From JADKIH01 sp964595205 (GTDB lineage Bacteria > Bacteroidota > Bacteroidia > AKYH767-A > 2013-40CM-41-45): a stretch of 64,000 nucleotides of DNA. The stretch spans positions 186,001-250,000 of the forward strand of contig CAZQOQ010000036.1 of assembly GCA_964595205.1 (NCBI GenBank), given 5' to 3'. The notes beneath the pieces were generated by a model, which saw only the letters and a program-made list of their open reading frames with translations, ran no database searches and had not been told where the DNA came from. The translations under genes were made by a program, and so were the position numbers. Below are positions 9,436 through 19,092 of the stretch, one piece after another; positions within the stretch are counted from its first letter, which is position 1; each line of letters starts with the position of its first letter.

Positions 9436-11064
9436 ATGTTTCTCAGAATTCTACTCTTATTTATAATCATTCCAAACTACGTCCTGTCGCAGACTCCCGT
9501 CCTGTTGAAGGATATTGACTTGAATGGATCCGGCATCGATATATACAGTTCGCCACTGGTTGAAATGCAAGGCAGAGCATTCTTCAGTGCGGACGACGGA
9601 AGTACCGGATTTGAATTATGGGTAACCGATGGAACAACAGCCGGAACGGTGATGGTGGCAGATGTGTGGCCGGGTGCAAGTTCCAGTTATCCGAAAAACA
9701 TCACACGTTTTGGAAATAAGATTTACTTCTCCGCATTTCATCCGACATATGGCCAGGAATTATTTGTGAGTGACGGAACTACCGCAGGTACTTATATATT
9801 AAAGGACATAAGTCCGGGCATGGCGGGTTCAAGTCCGGCCGGATTCCGTGAATTCAACAATAAACTTTATTTCAGCGCTTCCTCACCTGCATATGGAATT
9901 GAACTCTGGCAAACCGATGGAACAGCTTCAGGCACTTCGCTTGTGAAAGATATTTTTCCGGGCAGCGGTTACGGGTTTCCTTCCGGACTCACTGTATATA
10001 ATAATGAATTGTTTTTTTCGGTCACTGACAGCGTGCATGGTTTTGAAATGTGGAAGACTGACGGAACAACTGCCGGGACGATATTATTGAAAGACATTAA
10101 CCCCGGAACCGGTGATGGTTTTACAAAGACACAGTCGATCATTTACAACAACAAATTATTTTTTTCGGCGAATAATGGAACAAATGGTTTTGAATTGTGG
10201 GAAACCGATGGAGATGATGCCGGAACAAAGCTCGTTGCTGATATTTTTACCGGGACAGGCTCATCCTCGCCGTCATTTTTTTCTCCGTTGAACGGAAAAT
10301 TTTATTTTCCTGCACGCGACAGTCTTCATGGTTTCGAATTATGGCAGTCGGATGGCACGGGTTCCGGCACCCAACTCGTGAAAGATATTCGCACAGGGAC
10401 GTCAAATAGTTTTGCTTCCTCACTGATTCCGTATAAGGGGAAATTATATTTTACTGCTAACGATGGAGTTCATGGTTATGAGGTCTGGAAGACAGACGGA
10501 ACGAATGGCGGAACATTGCTGATGAACGATCTTACTTCCGGAGCCGGAAGCAGTGATCCCATAAATTTATCAGTTTACAATAACAAGTTGTATTACGTAG
10601 CAAAACAAAATTTTATCGATGGCTTTCAGATGTTCGAATACAACGACTCAACCGGAATGGTTCAGATGATCTCAACCACTCCTTATTTGCCTGACGCGTG
10701 TACGGACAACGACATCGATCAGTTTTCGCCGATCAGCCTCGTGCTGGGAGGATTTTTCTATCCTGCACAGTATGACATAAAAGGTTACGAACTCTACTCG
10801 ATTCCTGCAATAGGATCCGGAATAGTGGAGGCTTCATTTAACGGCGGAATTGTTTATCCGAATCCGTTCAGCGATTATTTGAATATACCTGAAACTTTCT
10901 TTCCCGATCATACCAAATTGATCATATACGATATTACAGGCAAAAATATTTATATGTCAGATTATTCTCCGGCAATAAAACTGTCTCACCTATTGCCCGG
11001 GTATTATACCTTAGAAATAAAAATCAAATCGAAAAAATATTTTTATAAAATCATTAAACAATAA
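9436..11064 (+). CDS. T9SS-secreted ELWxxDGTxxGT repeat protein
   Basis: 542 residues. The signal peptide ends VLSQ (about residue 19). Seven repeats of about 49 residues each carry the signature ELWxTDGTxAGT followed by VKDIxPGxxSSxP and NNKLYFSA, the named ELWxxDGT repeat of Bacteroidota and Myxococcota, probably forming a seven-bladed propeller. An eighth degenerate unit (GFQMFEYND) precedes the C-terminal type A sorting domain (VYPNPFSDYLNI ... FYKIIKQ). It is cell-surface or released. Only 3 bases separate it from the imelysin gene, so transcription is probably shared. A role in iron acquisition would be inference from position alone. Confidence 0.9.
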   Translation: MFLRILLLFIIIPNYVLSQTPVLLKDIDLNGSGIDIYSSPLVEMQGRAFFSADDGSTGFELWVTDGTTAGTVMVADVWPGASSSYPKNITRFGNKIYFSAFHPTYGQELFVSDGTTAGTYILKDISPGMAGSSPAGFREFNNKLYFSASSPAYGIELWQTDGTASGTSLVKDIFPGSGYGFPSGLTVYNNELFFSVTDSVHGFEMWKTDGTTAGTILLKDINPGTGDGFTKTQSIIYNNKLFFSANNGTNGFELWETDGDDAGTKLVADIFTGTGSSSPSFFSPLNGKFYFPARDSLHGFELWQSDGTGSGTQLVKDIRTGTSNSFASSLIPYKGKLYFTANDGVHGYEVWKTDGTNGGTLLMNDLTSGAGSSDPINLSVYNNKLYYVAKQNFIDGFQMFEYNDSTGMVQMISTTPYLPDACTDNDIDQFSPISLVLGGFFYPAQYDIKGYELYSIPAIGSGIVEASFNGGIVYPNPFSDYLNIPETFFPDHTKLIIYDITGKNIYMSDYSPAIKLSHLLPGYYTLEIKIKSKKYFYKIIKQ

Positions 11065-11067
11065 AAA

Positions 11068-12135
11068 ATGAAAAAAATACTCCTGTTTTTTTTAACGGTC
11101 ATTGTTTCATTTTCGGCATGCAAAGATGATGATGACGATACAACGACAACTCCTACGGTTGTTACACCCTCACAGGTATTGAACGATTTTACGAATATAC
11201 TTGCCATACCAAATTATGTTGATCTCCAGGCGAAAGCTGACGCTCTCAATCTTGCTTCCATTGCTTTAAGAGATTCACTAACTGAAGCTAATTTATCAAC
11301 TGCACGCGACGCATGGCGTGCAATACGCCAGGCATGGGAACAGGCGGAAGGATTTTTAATTGGCCCTGTTTCGGATTTTAATTATGATCCTGCAACAGAC
11401 AGCTGGCCTGTAAATACCGTTGAACTCGACTCATTGCTTGCAAGCAGTAACCCGCTCGAGCTTGCAGATATCGAAGCGCTTCAATATACACTGAAAGGGT
11501 ATCACCCGATTGAATATGTGCTTTTTGGTGTGGGTGGTTCCCGAACAGCATCGAACCTGACAATAAGGGAATTGAAATATCTTACATCACTCACTCAGAG
11601 TTTGTCAAATACTCTCGTAGAACTTGTAAACAGCTGGGATGAGGATCAGCCCGGAAACTTTGCCACGCAACTGATGACTGCCGGTGCCGGAAGTACGAGG
11701 TATGCAACCCGCAAGGATGCATTGCTCGAAATTGTAAATGCCATGGCCCACATTTGCGATGAAGTCGCCAACAATAAGATGGAAGCACCACTGGTCGCTC
11801 ATGATTCCGAACTCGTCGAATCACAATATGCGCATAATGCCACGACTGATTTCACCAACAACATCCGGGGCGTTGAGAACGTATATTTTTGCAAGTATAT
11901 AAATACCGGGAAAAGTCTTCACGACCTTGTGAGAGCAAGTAACCTGTCTCTCGACAATGAGATTCAGACCAGGATCAATGCTTCATTGAATGCGCTTGCC
12001 GCAATAAATCCAAATTATGGAGTAGCAATATTCAATCAGTCGAGCCAGATTCTGATTGCACAAAATGCCATCAACGAATTGAACAGTTCGTTGAACCTGC
12101 TGAACAATTTTATACTGACAAACGTTAACGAATGA
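11068..12135 (+). CDS. Imelysin-family (M75-like) surface lipoprotein
   Basis: 355 residues. Lipobox SFSAC puts the lipidated cysteine at residue 18. It is followed at once by KDDDDD, which resembles the Bacteroidota lipoprotein export signal that sends lipoproteins to the outer surface. The imelysin helical-bundle domain follows, with GFLIGPVSDF near 95 and the family GxHxxE motif as GYHPIEY at about 143-149. Imelysin-like proteins are linked to iron or haem acquisition; peptidase activity is doubtful in most. The stop overlaps the start of the di-haem oxidoreductase gene (ATGA), a pairing known from other bacteria. Confidence 0.9.
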   Translation: MKKILLFFLTVIVSFSACKDDDDDTTTTPTVVTPSQVLNDFTNILAIPNYVDLQAKADALNLASIALRDSLTEANLSTARDAWRAIRQAWEQAEGFLIGPVSDFNYDPATDSWPVNTVELDSLLASSNPLELADIEALQYTLKGYHPIEYVLFGVGGSRTASNLTIRELKYLTSLTQSLSNTLVELVNSWDEDQPGNFATQLMTAGAGSTRYATRKDALLEIVNAMAHICDEVANNKMEAPLVAHDSELVESQYAHNATTDFTNNIRGVENVYFCKYINTGKSLHDLVRASNLSLDNEIQTRINASLNALAAINPNYGVAIFNQSSQILIAQNAINELNSSLNLLNNFILTNVNE

Positions 12136-13517
12136 CAATTTCAATGAATAAATTATCATTAACCATTTCTTTACTGTCATTCGCTTTACTCTTATCTCAA
12201 TGCAGGAAGGTTGAAGAATTTCCTGAAGATCAGTATGACGAGCGACTGAGTGGCGGTTCTCAAACGGTATTCGACGCTACTGCTCATGCATTCTCCAACG
12301 AATTTACGGGCCTGAGTGAGTACGATTCGAGAGTTCACGGAATGGGTGACGATGCATTCGAACAATCATTTGTTACGGCACCAGCCCTGATAAATAATGG
12401 TCTCGGTCCGGCATTCAACAACGTGTCATGCAGATCGTGTCATCACAACGATGGAAAAGGCGTTCCCAGTGCCGGCGGCCCGCAATCAAGTCTGCTGTTG
12501 CGCATCAGCTTCCCCGGGGCAGGAGCGTATGGCGAACCTGTGGCTGTTCCAGGATATGGAACACAAATTCAGGATCAATCGGTCTTCGGAAAGGATCCTG
12601 AAGCAACCATCATGATAAATTACACCAATCAGCCTTATTTCTTCCCTGATGGCGAACAGTATATTTTGCGATCACCGACCTATTCTCTCGTGAATTTTTA
12701 TACACCTATATCGGGAAACTATCTGTTGTCGCCTCGTCTCGCTCCTCCGGTTTTTGGCTTAGGTCTCCTCGAGGCAATACCCGAATCCGATATACTCGCC
12801 AATGCAGATCCGAACGATGCTGACGGCGATGGCATCAGCGGTAAAGCAAACTATGTCTGGGATCCAACAAATCAAAAGCTTATGCTTGGCAGGTTTGGGC
12901 TGAAGGCAAATACCGCAACTCTCCTTACCCAGGTTGCCGCCGCATATAACAACGACATTGGAATCACTTCGCGCATTTTTCCTCTCGAGACCGTGCATGG
13001 CCAGCCACAGATGGATAATTATTCTGACGACTATGAGTTATCGGATGAAATTCTCAATGCAGCCACATTTTATGTACAGACATTACAGGTGCCTGCAAGA
13101 AGAAATGTGAAAAACGAAACAGTGCTTCGGGGGAAACAGATTTTCATGGATGCAAAATGCGGAAGTTGTCACACTCCCACATTCAATACTGCGGTAAACG
13201 TGGCTTTCCCTGCAATGAGTAACCAGCGAATTCAACCATACACTGATTTATTGCTGCACGACATGGGAGCGGGACTGGCAGATAACCGTCCGGATTTCCT
13301 CGCTGATGGTAATGAATGGCGAACGCCTCCATTGTGGGGACTTGGACTCTCCGAAACGGTAAATTATCCTGCGTATTATCTCCATGATGGCCGCGCTCAT
13401 ACTGTGATGGAAGCAATCATGTGGCATGGGGGAGAAGCACAGTTCTCCACTGACTATGTGAAAAATCTTTCTGTAACTGACCGGGCAGCCCTCATGAAAT
13501 TTTTGCAATCGCTTTGA
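12132..13517 (+). CDS. Di-haem oxidoreductase (DUF1111, thiol-oxidoreductase-like) lipoprotein
   Basis: 461 residues with lipobox LLSQC (Cys24). Two c-type haem sites are visible: CRSCHH (Cys100-Cys103-His104) and CGSCHT (Cys343-Cys346-His347). The layout and the block GRFGLKANTATLLTQVA match the DUF1111 di-haem oxidoreductase family, relatives of bacterial cytochrome c peroxidases. It acts in the periplasm or at the outer membrane and may reduce or oxidise iron or another small substrate. The ATG at 12132 overlaps the imelysin stop by 4 bases, so translation is coupled. An in-frame ATG four codons on is also possible. Confidence 0.92.
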   Translation: MTISMNKLSLTISLLSFALLLSQCRKVEEFPEDQYDERLSGGSQTVFDATAHAFSNEFTGLSEYDSRVHGMGDDAFEQSFVTAPALINNGLGPAFNNVSCRSCHHNDGKGVPSAGGPQSSLLLRISFPGAGAYGEPVAVPGYGTQIQDQSVFGKDPEATIMINYTNQPYFFPDGEQYILRSPTYSLVNFYTPISGNYLLSPRLAPPVFGLGLLEAIPESDILANADPNDADGDGISGKANYVWDPTNQKLMLGRFGLKANTATLLTQVAAAYNNDIGITSRIFPLETVHGQPQMDNYSDDYELSDEILNAATFYVQTLQVPARRNVKNETVLRGKQIFMDAKCGSCHTPTFNTAVNVAFPAMSNQRIQPYTDLLLHDMGAGLADNRPDFLADGNEWRTPPLWGLGLSETVNYPAYYLHDGRAHTVMEAIMWHGGEAQFSTDYVKNLSVTDRAALMKFLQSL

Positions 13518-13530
13518 TTAGCGTTCAGAA

Positions 13531-14070
13531 TTATTTATTCAGATTAATCAGCGTCATGATATTTTTAATAATGGAATGTTGCTCCTTCCATTTGTTCTGC
13601 TTAATCTCCAATCGAAAAGTGTCTTTCCCTGATTTCAGGTCAATATTCGGAATCCCATCAACATAGAAATTTTCCAGGTCTTTATATAAGAAACGTGAGC
13701 TATACCTGTAGACCCATTTGTTTTTTCTGAACTCTACATATAATCGCGAAGTGGCCGATGCTAACCGGATTTGATTATTCTGAAGTATAAGGCTGTCGAT
13801 CTTAACTTCATCTGTCGTAGTAAAAGAAAAATTTAAAGTTGCGCTGTCGCTGTTGGTTAAATACGTTATATCGTATTTTAAAGAAGAAGATTCATTCCTG
13901 AAACCTTCCTGTTCTTCAATAAAATAAATGATGCCGTTCTCCTGGTGATGCGATGTATAGTATTTTGAGATATTCTGGCCGTAAGAGAATGCAGGGTAGA
14001 ACAGAAGCAAGAGTGCGACAAAGCACACTCTTGCCCATACGGCGTTATTCACCGTAAACGATAACTTCAT
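13531..14070 (-). CDS. Secreted protein of unknown function
   Basis: 179 residues from ATG 14070, chosen because it opens into a signal peptide (MKLSFTVNNAVWARVCFVAL...SYGQ). An upstream in-frame start at 14187 would add 39 residues lying wholly inside the preceding gene. The mature part is beta-rich (YDITYLTNSDSATLNFSFTT, KDTFRLEI) with no motif I recognise. It overlaps the 3' end of the TRL-like gene by 26 bases, so the two are almost certainly one operon. It is convergent with the di-haem oxidoreductase, 13 bases away. Confidence 0.6.
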   Translation of the reverse strand: MKLSFTVNNAVWARVCFVALLLLFYPAFSYGQNISKYYTSHHQENGIIYFIEEQEGFRNESSSLKYDITYLTNSDSATLNFSFTTTDEVKIDSLILQNNQIRLASATSRLYVEFRKNKWVYRYSSRFLYKDLENFYVDGIPNIDLKSGKDTFRLEIKQNKWKEQHSIIKNIMTLINLNK

Positions 14071-14362
14071 AAGTCGCAATAATACCGATAACACTGTAGG
14101 CATGTTCATCCACGTGATGAATCTTTGTAATTCCGGCTTTTTTTGCGGCTGCTTCGATGCTCGCATCACCCTGTGCGACAATTCCAAGAATCGACTGAGC
14201 CTTCGCCATTCCTACCTTCGATGAATTGCCATTGCTGGTAGCGGTTAATGGCGCTTTCATGTCAGTATAAATAAATCCTGTAAGCGGGGCTTTCACAAAG
14301 GCGCAGCTGGAAAGCATGCAGGCGGCCACAGCCGCCATTGCGATTGTTTTAATGTTTTTCAT
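14045..14362 (-). CDS. TRL-like family lipoprotein
   Basis: 105 residues. Lipobox LSSC (Cys20), then the TRL-like domain: GFIYTDMKAPLTATSN, the conserved SKVGMAKAQSILGIVAQGDAS block and a C-terminal IHHVDEHAYSVIGIIATYEVIVYGE-type segment. The family (TRL, tRNA-associated locus) consists of small outer-membrane lipoproteins of unknown function found in many Gram-negatives. Its length is normal. A TAGTTTTAG-like element lies upstream but is not convincing as a promoter. First gene of a two-gene operon with the secreted unknown that overlaps it. Confidence 0.85.
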   Translation of the reverse strand: MKNIKTIAMAAVAACMLSSCAFVKAPLTGFIYTDMKAPLTATSNGNSSKVGMAKAQSILGIVAQGDASIEAAAKKAGITKIHHVDEHAYSVIGIIATYEVIVYGE

Positions 14363-14538
14363 GGTAGTTGTTTAATGTTTATATATTTATTTTACAAGCT
14401 AAAACTATAAATCTTTTTTCAGTTTATGAAATTTGGCGGAAGCTTTTTTAGAAAATAAATAATGCTGAACCCCTTATTGTAACCGTGTTTATTTCAGGAA
14501 TTTATTTTCTTTGTCAGGCCAAATTCAATCGCTGTTTC

Positions 14539-16407
14539 ATGGGAAGAGCCCACAAATATTTTCTTAGACTTTTCATTTTTTTTATGCTATTGTTTTTTGT
14601 GGAGAGAATTATTTTCCTGTTATTTCTGTTTCCGGAAATAAAGACGATTCCTTTCAGGGAGATTTTGATGGTGTTTCGCCATGCGCTATCAATGGATGCA
14701 GCTTCGGCATGCGCACTGATGTTGATCCCTTTTCTTTTAATGGCTGTGATTATTTTTTCAGAATCGAAGCGATTTCAGCAGATACTGAAATTTTATATCG
14801 TATTTATAATTTTATTTACAAGCGTTATCAATGCCTGTGATGCAGCTTTGTTTAAATCGTGGGGAACCAGGATCAATAGCCAGGCAATATCTTATCTCGC
14901 ATTCCCGGGCGAAGCCATTTCAAATGCATACAACCTGTATTTCCTTTTCATCCTGCTTGTATTTTTACTGATGTCTTATCTCTTCATACTGATTTACAGG
15001 CGGTTTTTTCATGAGGGGTTTATTAATTACAAGCACGTTGCCTTCAAAATTATATTTTTACTTTTAACCCCTTTCATTCTTATTATTGGTATTCGCGGCG
15101 GATTTCAAACCTTTCCGCTCGACAGAAGCTGGGTTTATTTTTCGCGACATTCGGTATTAAACCAGGCTGCAATTAACAGTTCATGGAATTTTTTTCATGC
15201 CTTAACGGATCCCGTGGAAATCCGGAAGAATCCCTATTCATTTTTTCAGGAAGATTTAGCATGGGAGTATTTTAACAGGATTAATCACACAGAAAAAGAC
15301 ACGACCACTTTTATAAATAAAACCAACCGCCCGAATATTGTTCTTATTATGCTCGAGAGTTTCAGCGCAGAGGTCATGGAGCCGCTTGGGGGGAAAAAAG
15401 AAATTACGCCAAATCTAAATGCATTAACAAAAGAGGGACTGCTTTTTACAAATTTCTATACGCCGGGATTCAGAACCGAGCAGGGACTTGCAGCTTTGGT
15501 GAGCGGTTTCCCATCGCAGCCAACTACATCCATCATCCGGCAATTCGGGAAATTTGATAAGCTGCCCAGCCTTGCACGTACCCTTGATTCTGCCGGATAT
15601 AATTCTTCTTACTACTATGGAGGCAACCTTCATTTTGCTTTCACCGGATCCTATCTGCAGGCATGTGGCTTCGATAAGATTATTGGAGAAAATGATTTTG
15701 TCATTAAAAGAAGAACCGACTGGGGTGCATATGACGAAGAGCTCTTTGATTTTTTCAAGGCGGATATTCAGTCGGCTGCCCAACCGTTCTTTTCAATTAT
15801 AATGACATCGACCAATCATGAACCCTTCAATGCCGATGTGAAAAAGATCACGCCATCAATTCCTGGCGATTGGTGTGGCGATTACATCAATACGGTTCAT
15901 TATACCGACCGTTGCATTGGCGAATTTTTTTCGGAAATAAAGAAACAAAAATGGTATGACTCGTCTCTTGTATTTGTAGTTGCGGACCATGCGCATATTT
16001 GTCCGGAGAAATTTGAATATAATTCCGCCCCTCGCCACAGAATTCCATTTCTTGTCCTGGGAGGCGCATTGAAGGATGAATTCCGCGGGAAGGTCATCGG
16101 TAAAATTGCCTCGCAGATAGATTTTCCATCCAGTGTGCTTTCGCTTTTAAAACTTGAAAGTGGAAATTACAAGTGGAGCAAAAATATTTTCAACCCTTAT
16201 TCTCCATCTTTCGCTTTTTATTCTTTCGATGAAGGTTTCGGCTGGGTAGATGAAAATCAAAAAATTGTTTATGATCAAAAATTGAAACGCATTCTCTTTT
16301 TTGAAAAAGAAATGCCGTCTCGATATAACGATTCAATCCTCAATGCAGGCAAAGCATACCTTCAGCTGCTTTTGGAAGATTATTTAAACCTGAGCCAGGG
16401 GAAATAG
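14539..16407 (+). CDS. LTA-synthase-family sulfatase-fold membrane enzyme
   Basis: 622 residues from ATG 14539; an in-frame GTG at 14485 would add 18 residues. Five N-terminal membrane helices (to about residue 190) precede a periplasmic alkaline phosphatase/sulfatase-fold domain. Metal and nucleophile positions are visible: RPNIVLIMLES with Glu273, GFRTEQG with Thr313 as predicted nucleophile, and VADHAH late in the domain. In Gram-positives this family polymerises lipoteichoic acid. In Bacteroidota the homologues more likely transfer a phospho-alcohol head group to a lipid or glycan. It is convergent with the cyclase gene. The assignment to family is firm, the substrate is not. Confidence 0.88.
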   Translation: MGRAHKYFLRLFIFFMLLFFVERIIFLLFLFPEIKTIPFREILMVFRHALSMDAASACALMLIPFLLMAVIIFSESKRFQQILKFYIVFIILFTSVINACDAALFKSWGTRINSQAISYLAFPGEAISNAYNLYFLFILLVFLLMSYLFILIYRRFFHEGFINYKHVAFKIIFLLLTPFILIIGIRGGFQTFPLDRSWVYFSRHSVLNQAAINSSWNFFHALTDPVEIRKNPYSFFQEDLAWEYFNRINHTEKDTTTFINKTNRPNIVLIMLESFSAEVMEPLGGKKEITPNLNALTKEGLLFTNFYTPGFRTEQGLAALVSGFPSQPTTSIIRQFGKFDKLPSLARTLDSAGYNSSYYYGGNLHFAFTGSYLQACGFDKIIGENDFVIKRRTDWGAYDEELFDFFKADIQSAAQPFFSIIMTSTNHEPFNADVKKITPSIPGDWCGDYINTVHYTDRCIGEFFSEIKKQKWYDSSLVFVVADHAHICPEKFEYNSAPRHRIPFLVLGGALKDEFRGKVIGKIASQIDFPSSVLSLLKLESGNYKWSKNIFNPYSPSFAFYSFDEGFGWVDENQKIVYDQKLKRILFFEKEMPSRYNDSILNAGKAYLQLLLEDYLNLSQGK

Positions 16408-16449
16408 TCTTGTTTGAGATGAAATCGGGTTTTAATCCCATATTCTTTC

Positions 16450-18477
16450 TCAGGCATTAGCTTCTATAAAATACATGTCGATCATCCCTTTGTTCTTCGC
16501 TTCGATCTTCCCCCTGTATGTGCATTTGAATTTTTCTTTCACCAGTTCATAAGTGCTGCTGCTGATGTTAATTTTTCCCGGCTCGGAGTTCTGTTCCATG
16601 CGGGCAGCAATATTTACCGTGTCGCCCCAGATGTCGTAGGCATATTTCCTGACTCCAACGATTCCGGCGACCACGGGACCGGAGTGTATTCCGATGCGGA
16701 CCTCAAACGGGATTTCATTTTTTAATTCTTTTTCTTTTTTCCGGGCCTTCATGAAATCATTTATTTCAAACGCAGCGTTTATTATATGAATTGCATGTTC
16801 CGGGTCAGGAAGCGGAATTCCGCCTGCACACAAATAGGCATCTCCAATCGTCTTAATTTTTTCAACTTTATGTTTTTGAAGTATGTTGTCAAATGCACTG
16901 AAACAAACATGAATCTCGTTAACCAGTAATTCCGGGCTCACTCGCTCGCTAACAACTGTAAAGTCAACAAAGTCGGCAAACAACACTGTCGCTTCTTTGA
17001 AATACTTTGTCTTTGCAACGCCGGTCTCTTTCAGTTCGCTGGCGATTTCCGAAGGAAGGATGTTCAGCAACAAATTATCACTCCTCGTTTTTTCATTTCG
17101 GATATGATTACGCTGATAAAAGAAAACTCCGGCGAAAAGCAAAACCAGCGCCAGGCCGCCGAGGGTTATGTTTCGCATCCTCTTCTGCCTGTTCAATTCA
17201 GCCTTTGCAAGCTCGTCTTTCTTTTCCTGTGCGGCTATCGCCTCGCTTTCTTTCTTCTCGAATTCATATTTCATCTGCGTCCGTGTAAGATCCTGCGTTT
17301 TCTCCTCATTATAGAGGCTGTCCTTATGCATCGAATAGGTTTTATACCACAGCATTTCATTCTTGTAGTCGTTTAGTTTTGCATACGTGTTTGACAGGTA
17401 TTGTGCGATCTCCTTTTGCAGATCTAAAGCTTTCATTTCATCCGCTATTGCGTAAGCTTTCTTGTAGTAAGATATTGTCGCCGCATAATTCCCTCGTAAA
17501 TAATTGATTCTTCCGATCCCCGAGAGACTGAATATGCTGAAATATTTATCATTCAGTTCATCGTTCAATGACAGAGCTTTTGATTGAAGGGACAGCGCCG
17601 AATCCAGCCAGTGATCACGGTTGATCGTCCGCATGTCATTTCCCGGATAGGTTATACGGATTTCCTTTAAATTTGAATTTTTCTCATACATATCACAGAA
17701 TATATCTCCGATATTATTGTAAGAAGTGCTGATATCCCTTTTATCACCGATCTCCTGCCTTATGCTCAACGATGTGTAGTAATTTTTTAATGCTTCTTCA
17801 TAGTTGCCCTGTTCGGAATACAGATTGCCAAGGTTATTGTATGACGTCGCTATGGTTTTCTTATCTCCTAATTCCTCAAGAATTCTTAGTGAAGCCAGAT
17901 AATTTTTAAGTGCCTCAGGCAGATTTCCCTGGAGCTTATAAATGATTCCAATATTGTTATACGACCATGCGATTCCCTGCTTGTCATTTATTTCTTCGCG
18001 CAGTCTCAGGGCGGAATATTGATTTTTCAATGCATTGGGAAAATCGCCCTGCACATGATAAGTGTTTGCAAGGTAATTATATGAATTCGCAATGGCTTTT
18101 TTATCGCCAAGCTCTTCGTTTAACTTCAAAGCGGACTGGTAATTTTTTATTGCCTCAGGATAGTTGCCCTCTTCGCCATAAATCACACCTCTGTCGCTCA
18201 ATGCATTCGATAAACCCTTCCTGAAATTCGCCCGGCCGGAACGTTCAATTGCCTCGTTGCAGTATTTTAAAGCAGAATCATAATTATCGGAATTTAAAAA
18301 AAGCCGGGTCATCTCATTCAGGGCGTTTATTACGGTAGTGTCTTCCGTTCCCGAAGTGATGATGATCCTCAGCGAGTCTTTCTTGTTTTTCAAATCATCC
18401 TGTGCGAATGAATCCAGGTAATAAAAAATTGACAGTACAGCGGGCAGGAACTTCAAACATGATTTAAAGCCGGTCAT
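16450..18477 (-). CDS. TPR-containing class III adenylate cyclase
   Basis: 675 residues. A signal peptide ends FAQ (about residue 26). Residues 60-400 hold at least six TPR units of 40 residues (YNNIGxIYxxQGNxxEALKNY). A membrane segment lies at about 436-455, followed by a short coiled linker and a cyclase catalytic domain (about 490-655). Metal ligands Asp502 and Asp546 are present. Lys542 and Asp615 occupy the adenine-selecting positions, and transition-state residues Asn622 and Arg626 are intact. It should make cAMP as a homodimer. The TPR region lies outside the inner membrane, so it may sense a periplasmic partner. Confidence 0.93.
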   Translation of the reverse strand: MTGFKSCLKFLPAVLSIFYYLDSFAQDDLKNKKDSLRIIITSGTEDTTVINALNEMTRLFLNSDNYDSALKYCNEAIERSGRANFRKGLSNALSDRGVIYGEEGNYPEAIKNYQSALKLNEELGDKKAIANSYNYLANTYHVQGDFPNALKNQYSALRLREEINDKQGIAWSYNNIGIIYKLQGNLPEALKNYLASLRILEELGDKKTIATSYNNLGNLYSEQGNYEEALKNYYTSLSIRQEIGDKRDISTSYNNIGDIFCDMYEKNSNLKEIRITYPGNDMRTINRDHWLDSALSLQSKALSLNDELNDKYFSIFSLSGIGRINYLRGNYAATISYYKKAYAIADEMKALDLQKEIAQYLSNTYAKLNDYKNEMLWYKTYSMHKDSLYNEEKTQDLTRTQMKYEFEKKESEAIAAQEKKDELAKAELNRQKRMRNITLGGLALVLLFAGVFFYQRNHIRNEKTRSDNLLLNILPSEIASELKETGVAKTKYFKEATVLFADFVDFTVVSERVSPELLVNEIHVCFSAFDNILQKHKVEKIKTIGDAYLCAGGIPLPDPEHAIHIINAAFEINDFMKARKKEKELKNEIPFEVRIGIHSGPVVAGIVGVRKYAYDIWGDTVNIAARMEQNSEPGKINISSSTYELVKEKFKCTYRGKIEAKNKGMIDMYFIEANA

Positions 18478-18620
18478 TTTATTAAGTAGAATGTTAATTT
18501 GGAGGAACGATGCAATTTATAAATGTTTTTGCAAACTGCCTGTTAATATTCTCATTGTTTGCTCCGGCACAAATGGTTATCTGTGATATAAATTGCACAA
18601 ATAAACATAAAAACCTCACT

Positions 18621-19067
18621 ATGGAGCCAAACATTAATATCAACATGATGGCAATATTGATTGCCGTTGTTGCAAATTTTATTTTCGGTGCTATCTGGTA
18701 CATGCCTTTGTTCGGAAAGGCATGGGCAAAAGAAATGAAAATGGATCCAAACGGTCCGAAACCTCCATCATCTGTTATGATCAGGGGGATGTCGATTATG
18801 GTTATCGGAAATTTTCTGATGGCTTATGTGTTTGCACATAATATTGCGGTTTGGAATCCTGTAACCTGGGGGCAGGCACCATATGCTTCGTCGGCCGGAG
18901 CAATGGCATCTATGGCTGCATTTTTTACATGGCTTGGTTTCTATCTTCCGCAGGACCTTGGCAGGATTGCATGGGAAAATGCTTCTTGGAAATTATTCTT
19001 CATTAATACCGTTTACCATTTTCTTTCGCTCCTCATTGCAGCTATGATCATTACTAACATGGTGTGA
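18621..19067 (+). CDS. DUF1761 membrane protein
   Basis: 148 residues from ATG 18621. An upstream in-frame ATG at 18510 adds 37 residues without similarity to the family, so the later start is preferred. Four membrane helices. The N-terminal block VVANFIFGAIWYMPLFGKAW is diagnostic of DUF1761, and the second half GFYLPQDLGRIAWENASWKLF also fits. Function is unknown; it is an inner-membrane protein, divergent from the cyclase gene. A long inverted repeat just downstream probably ends its transcript. Confidence 0.85.
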   Translation: MEPNININMMAILIAVVANFIFGAIWYMPLFGKAWAKEMKMDPNGPKPPSSVMIRGMSIMVIGNFLMAYVFAHNIAVWNPVTWGQAPYASSAGAMASMAAFFTWLGFYLPQDLGRIAWENASWKLFFINTVYHFLSLLIAAMIITNMV

Positions 19068-19092
19068 AAATCATGTACTTCTATCGTTATTA

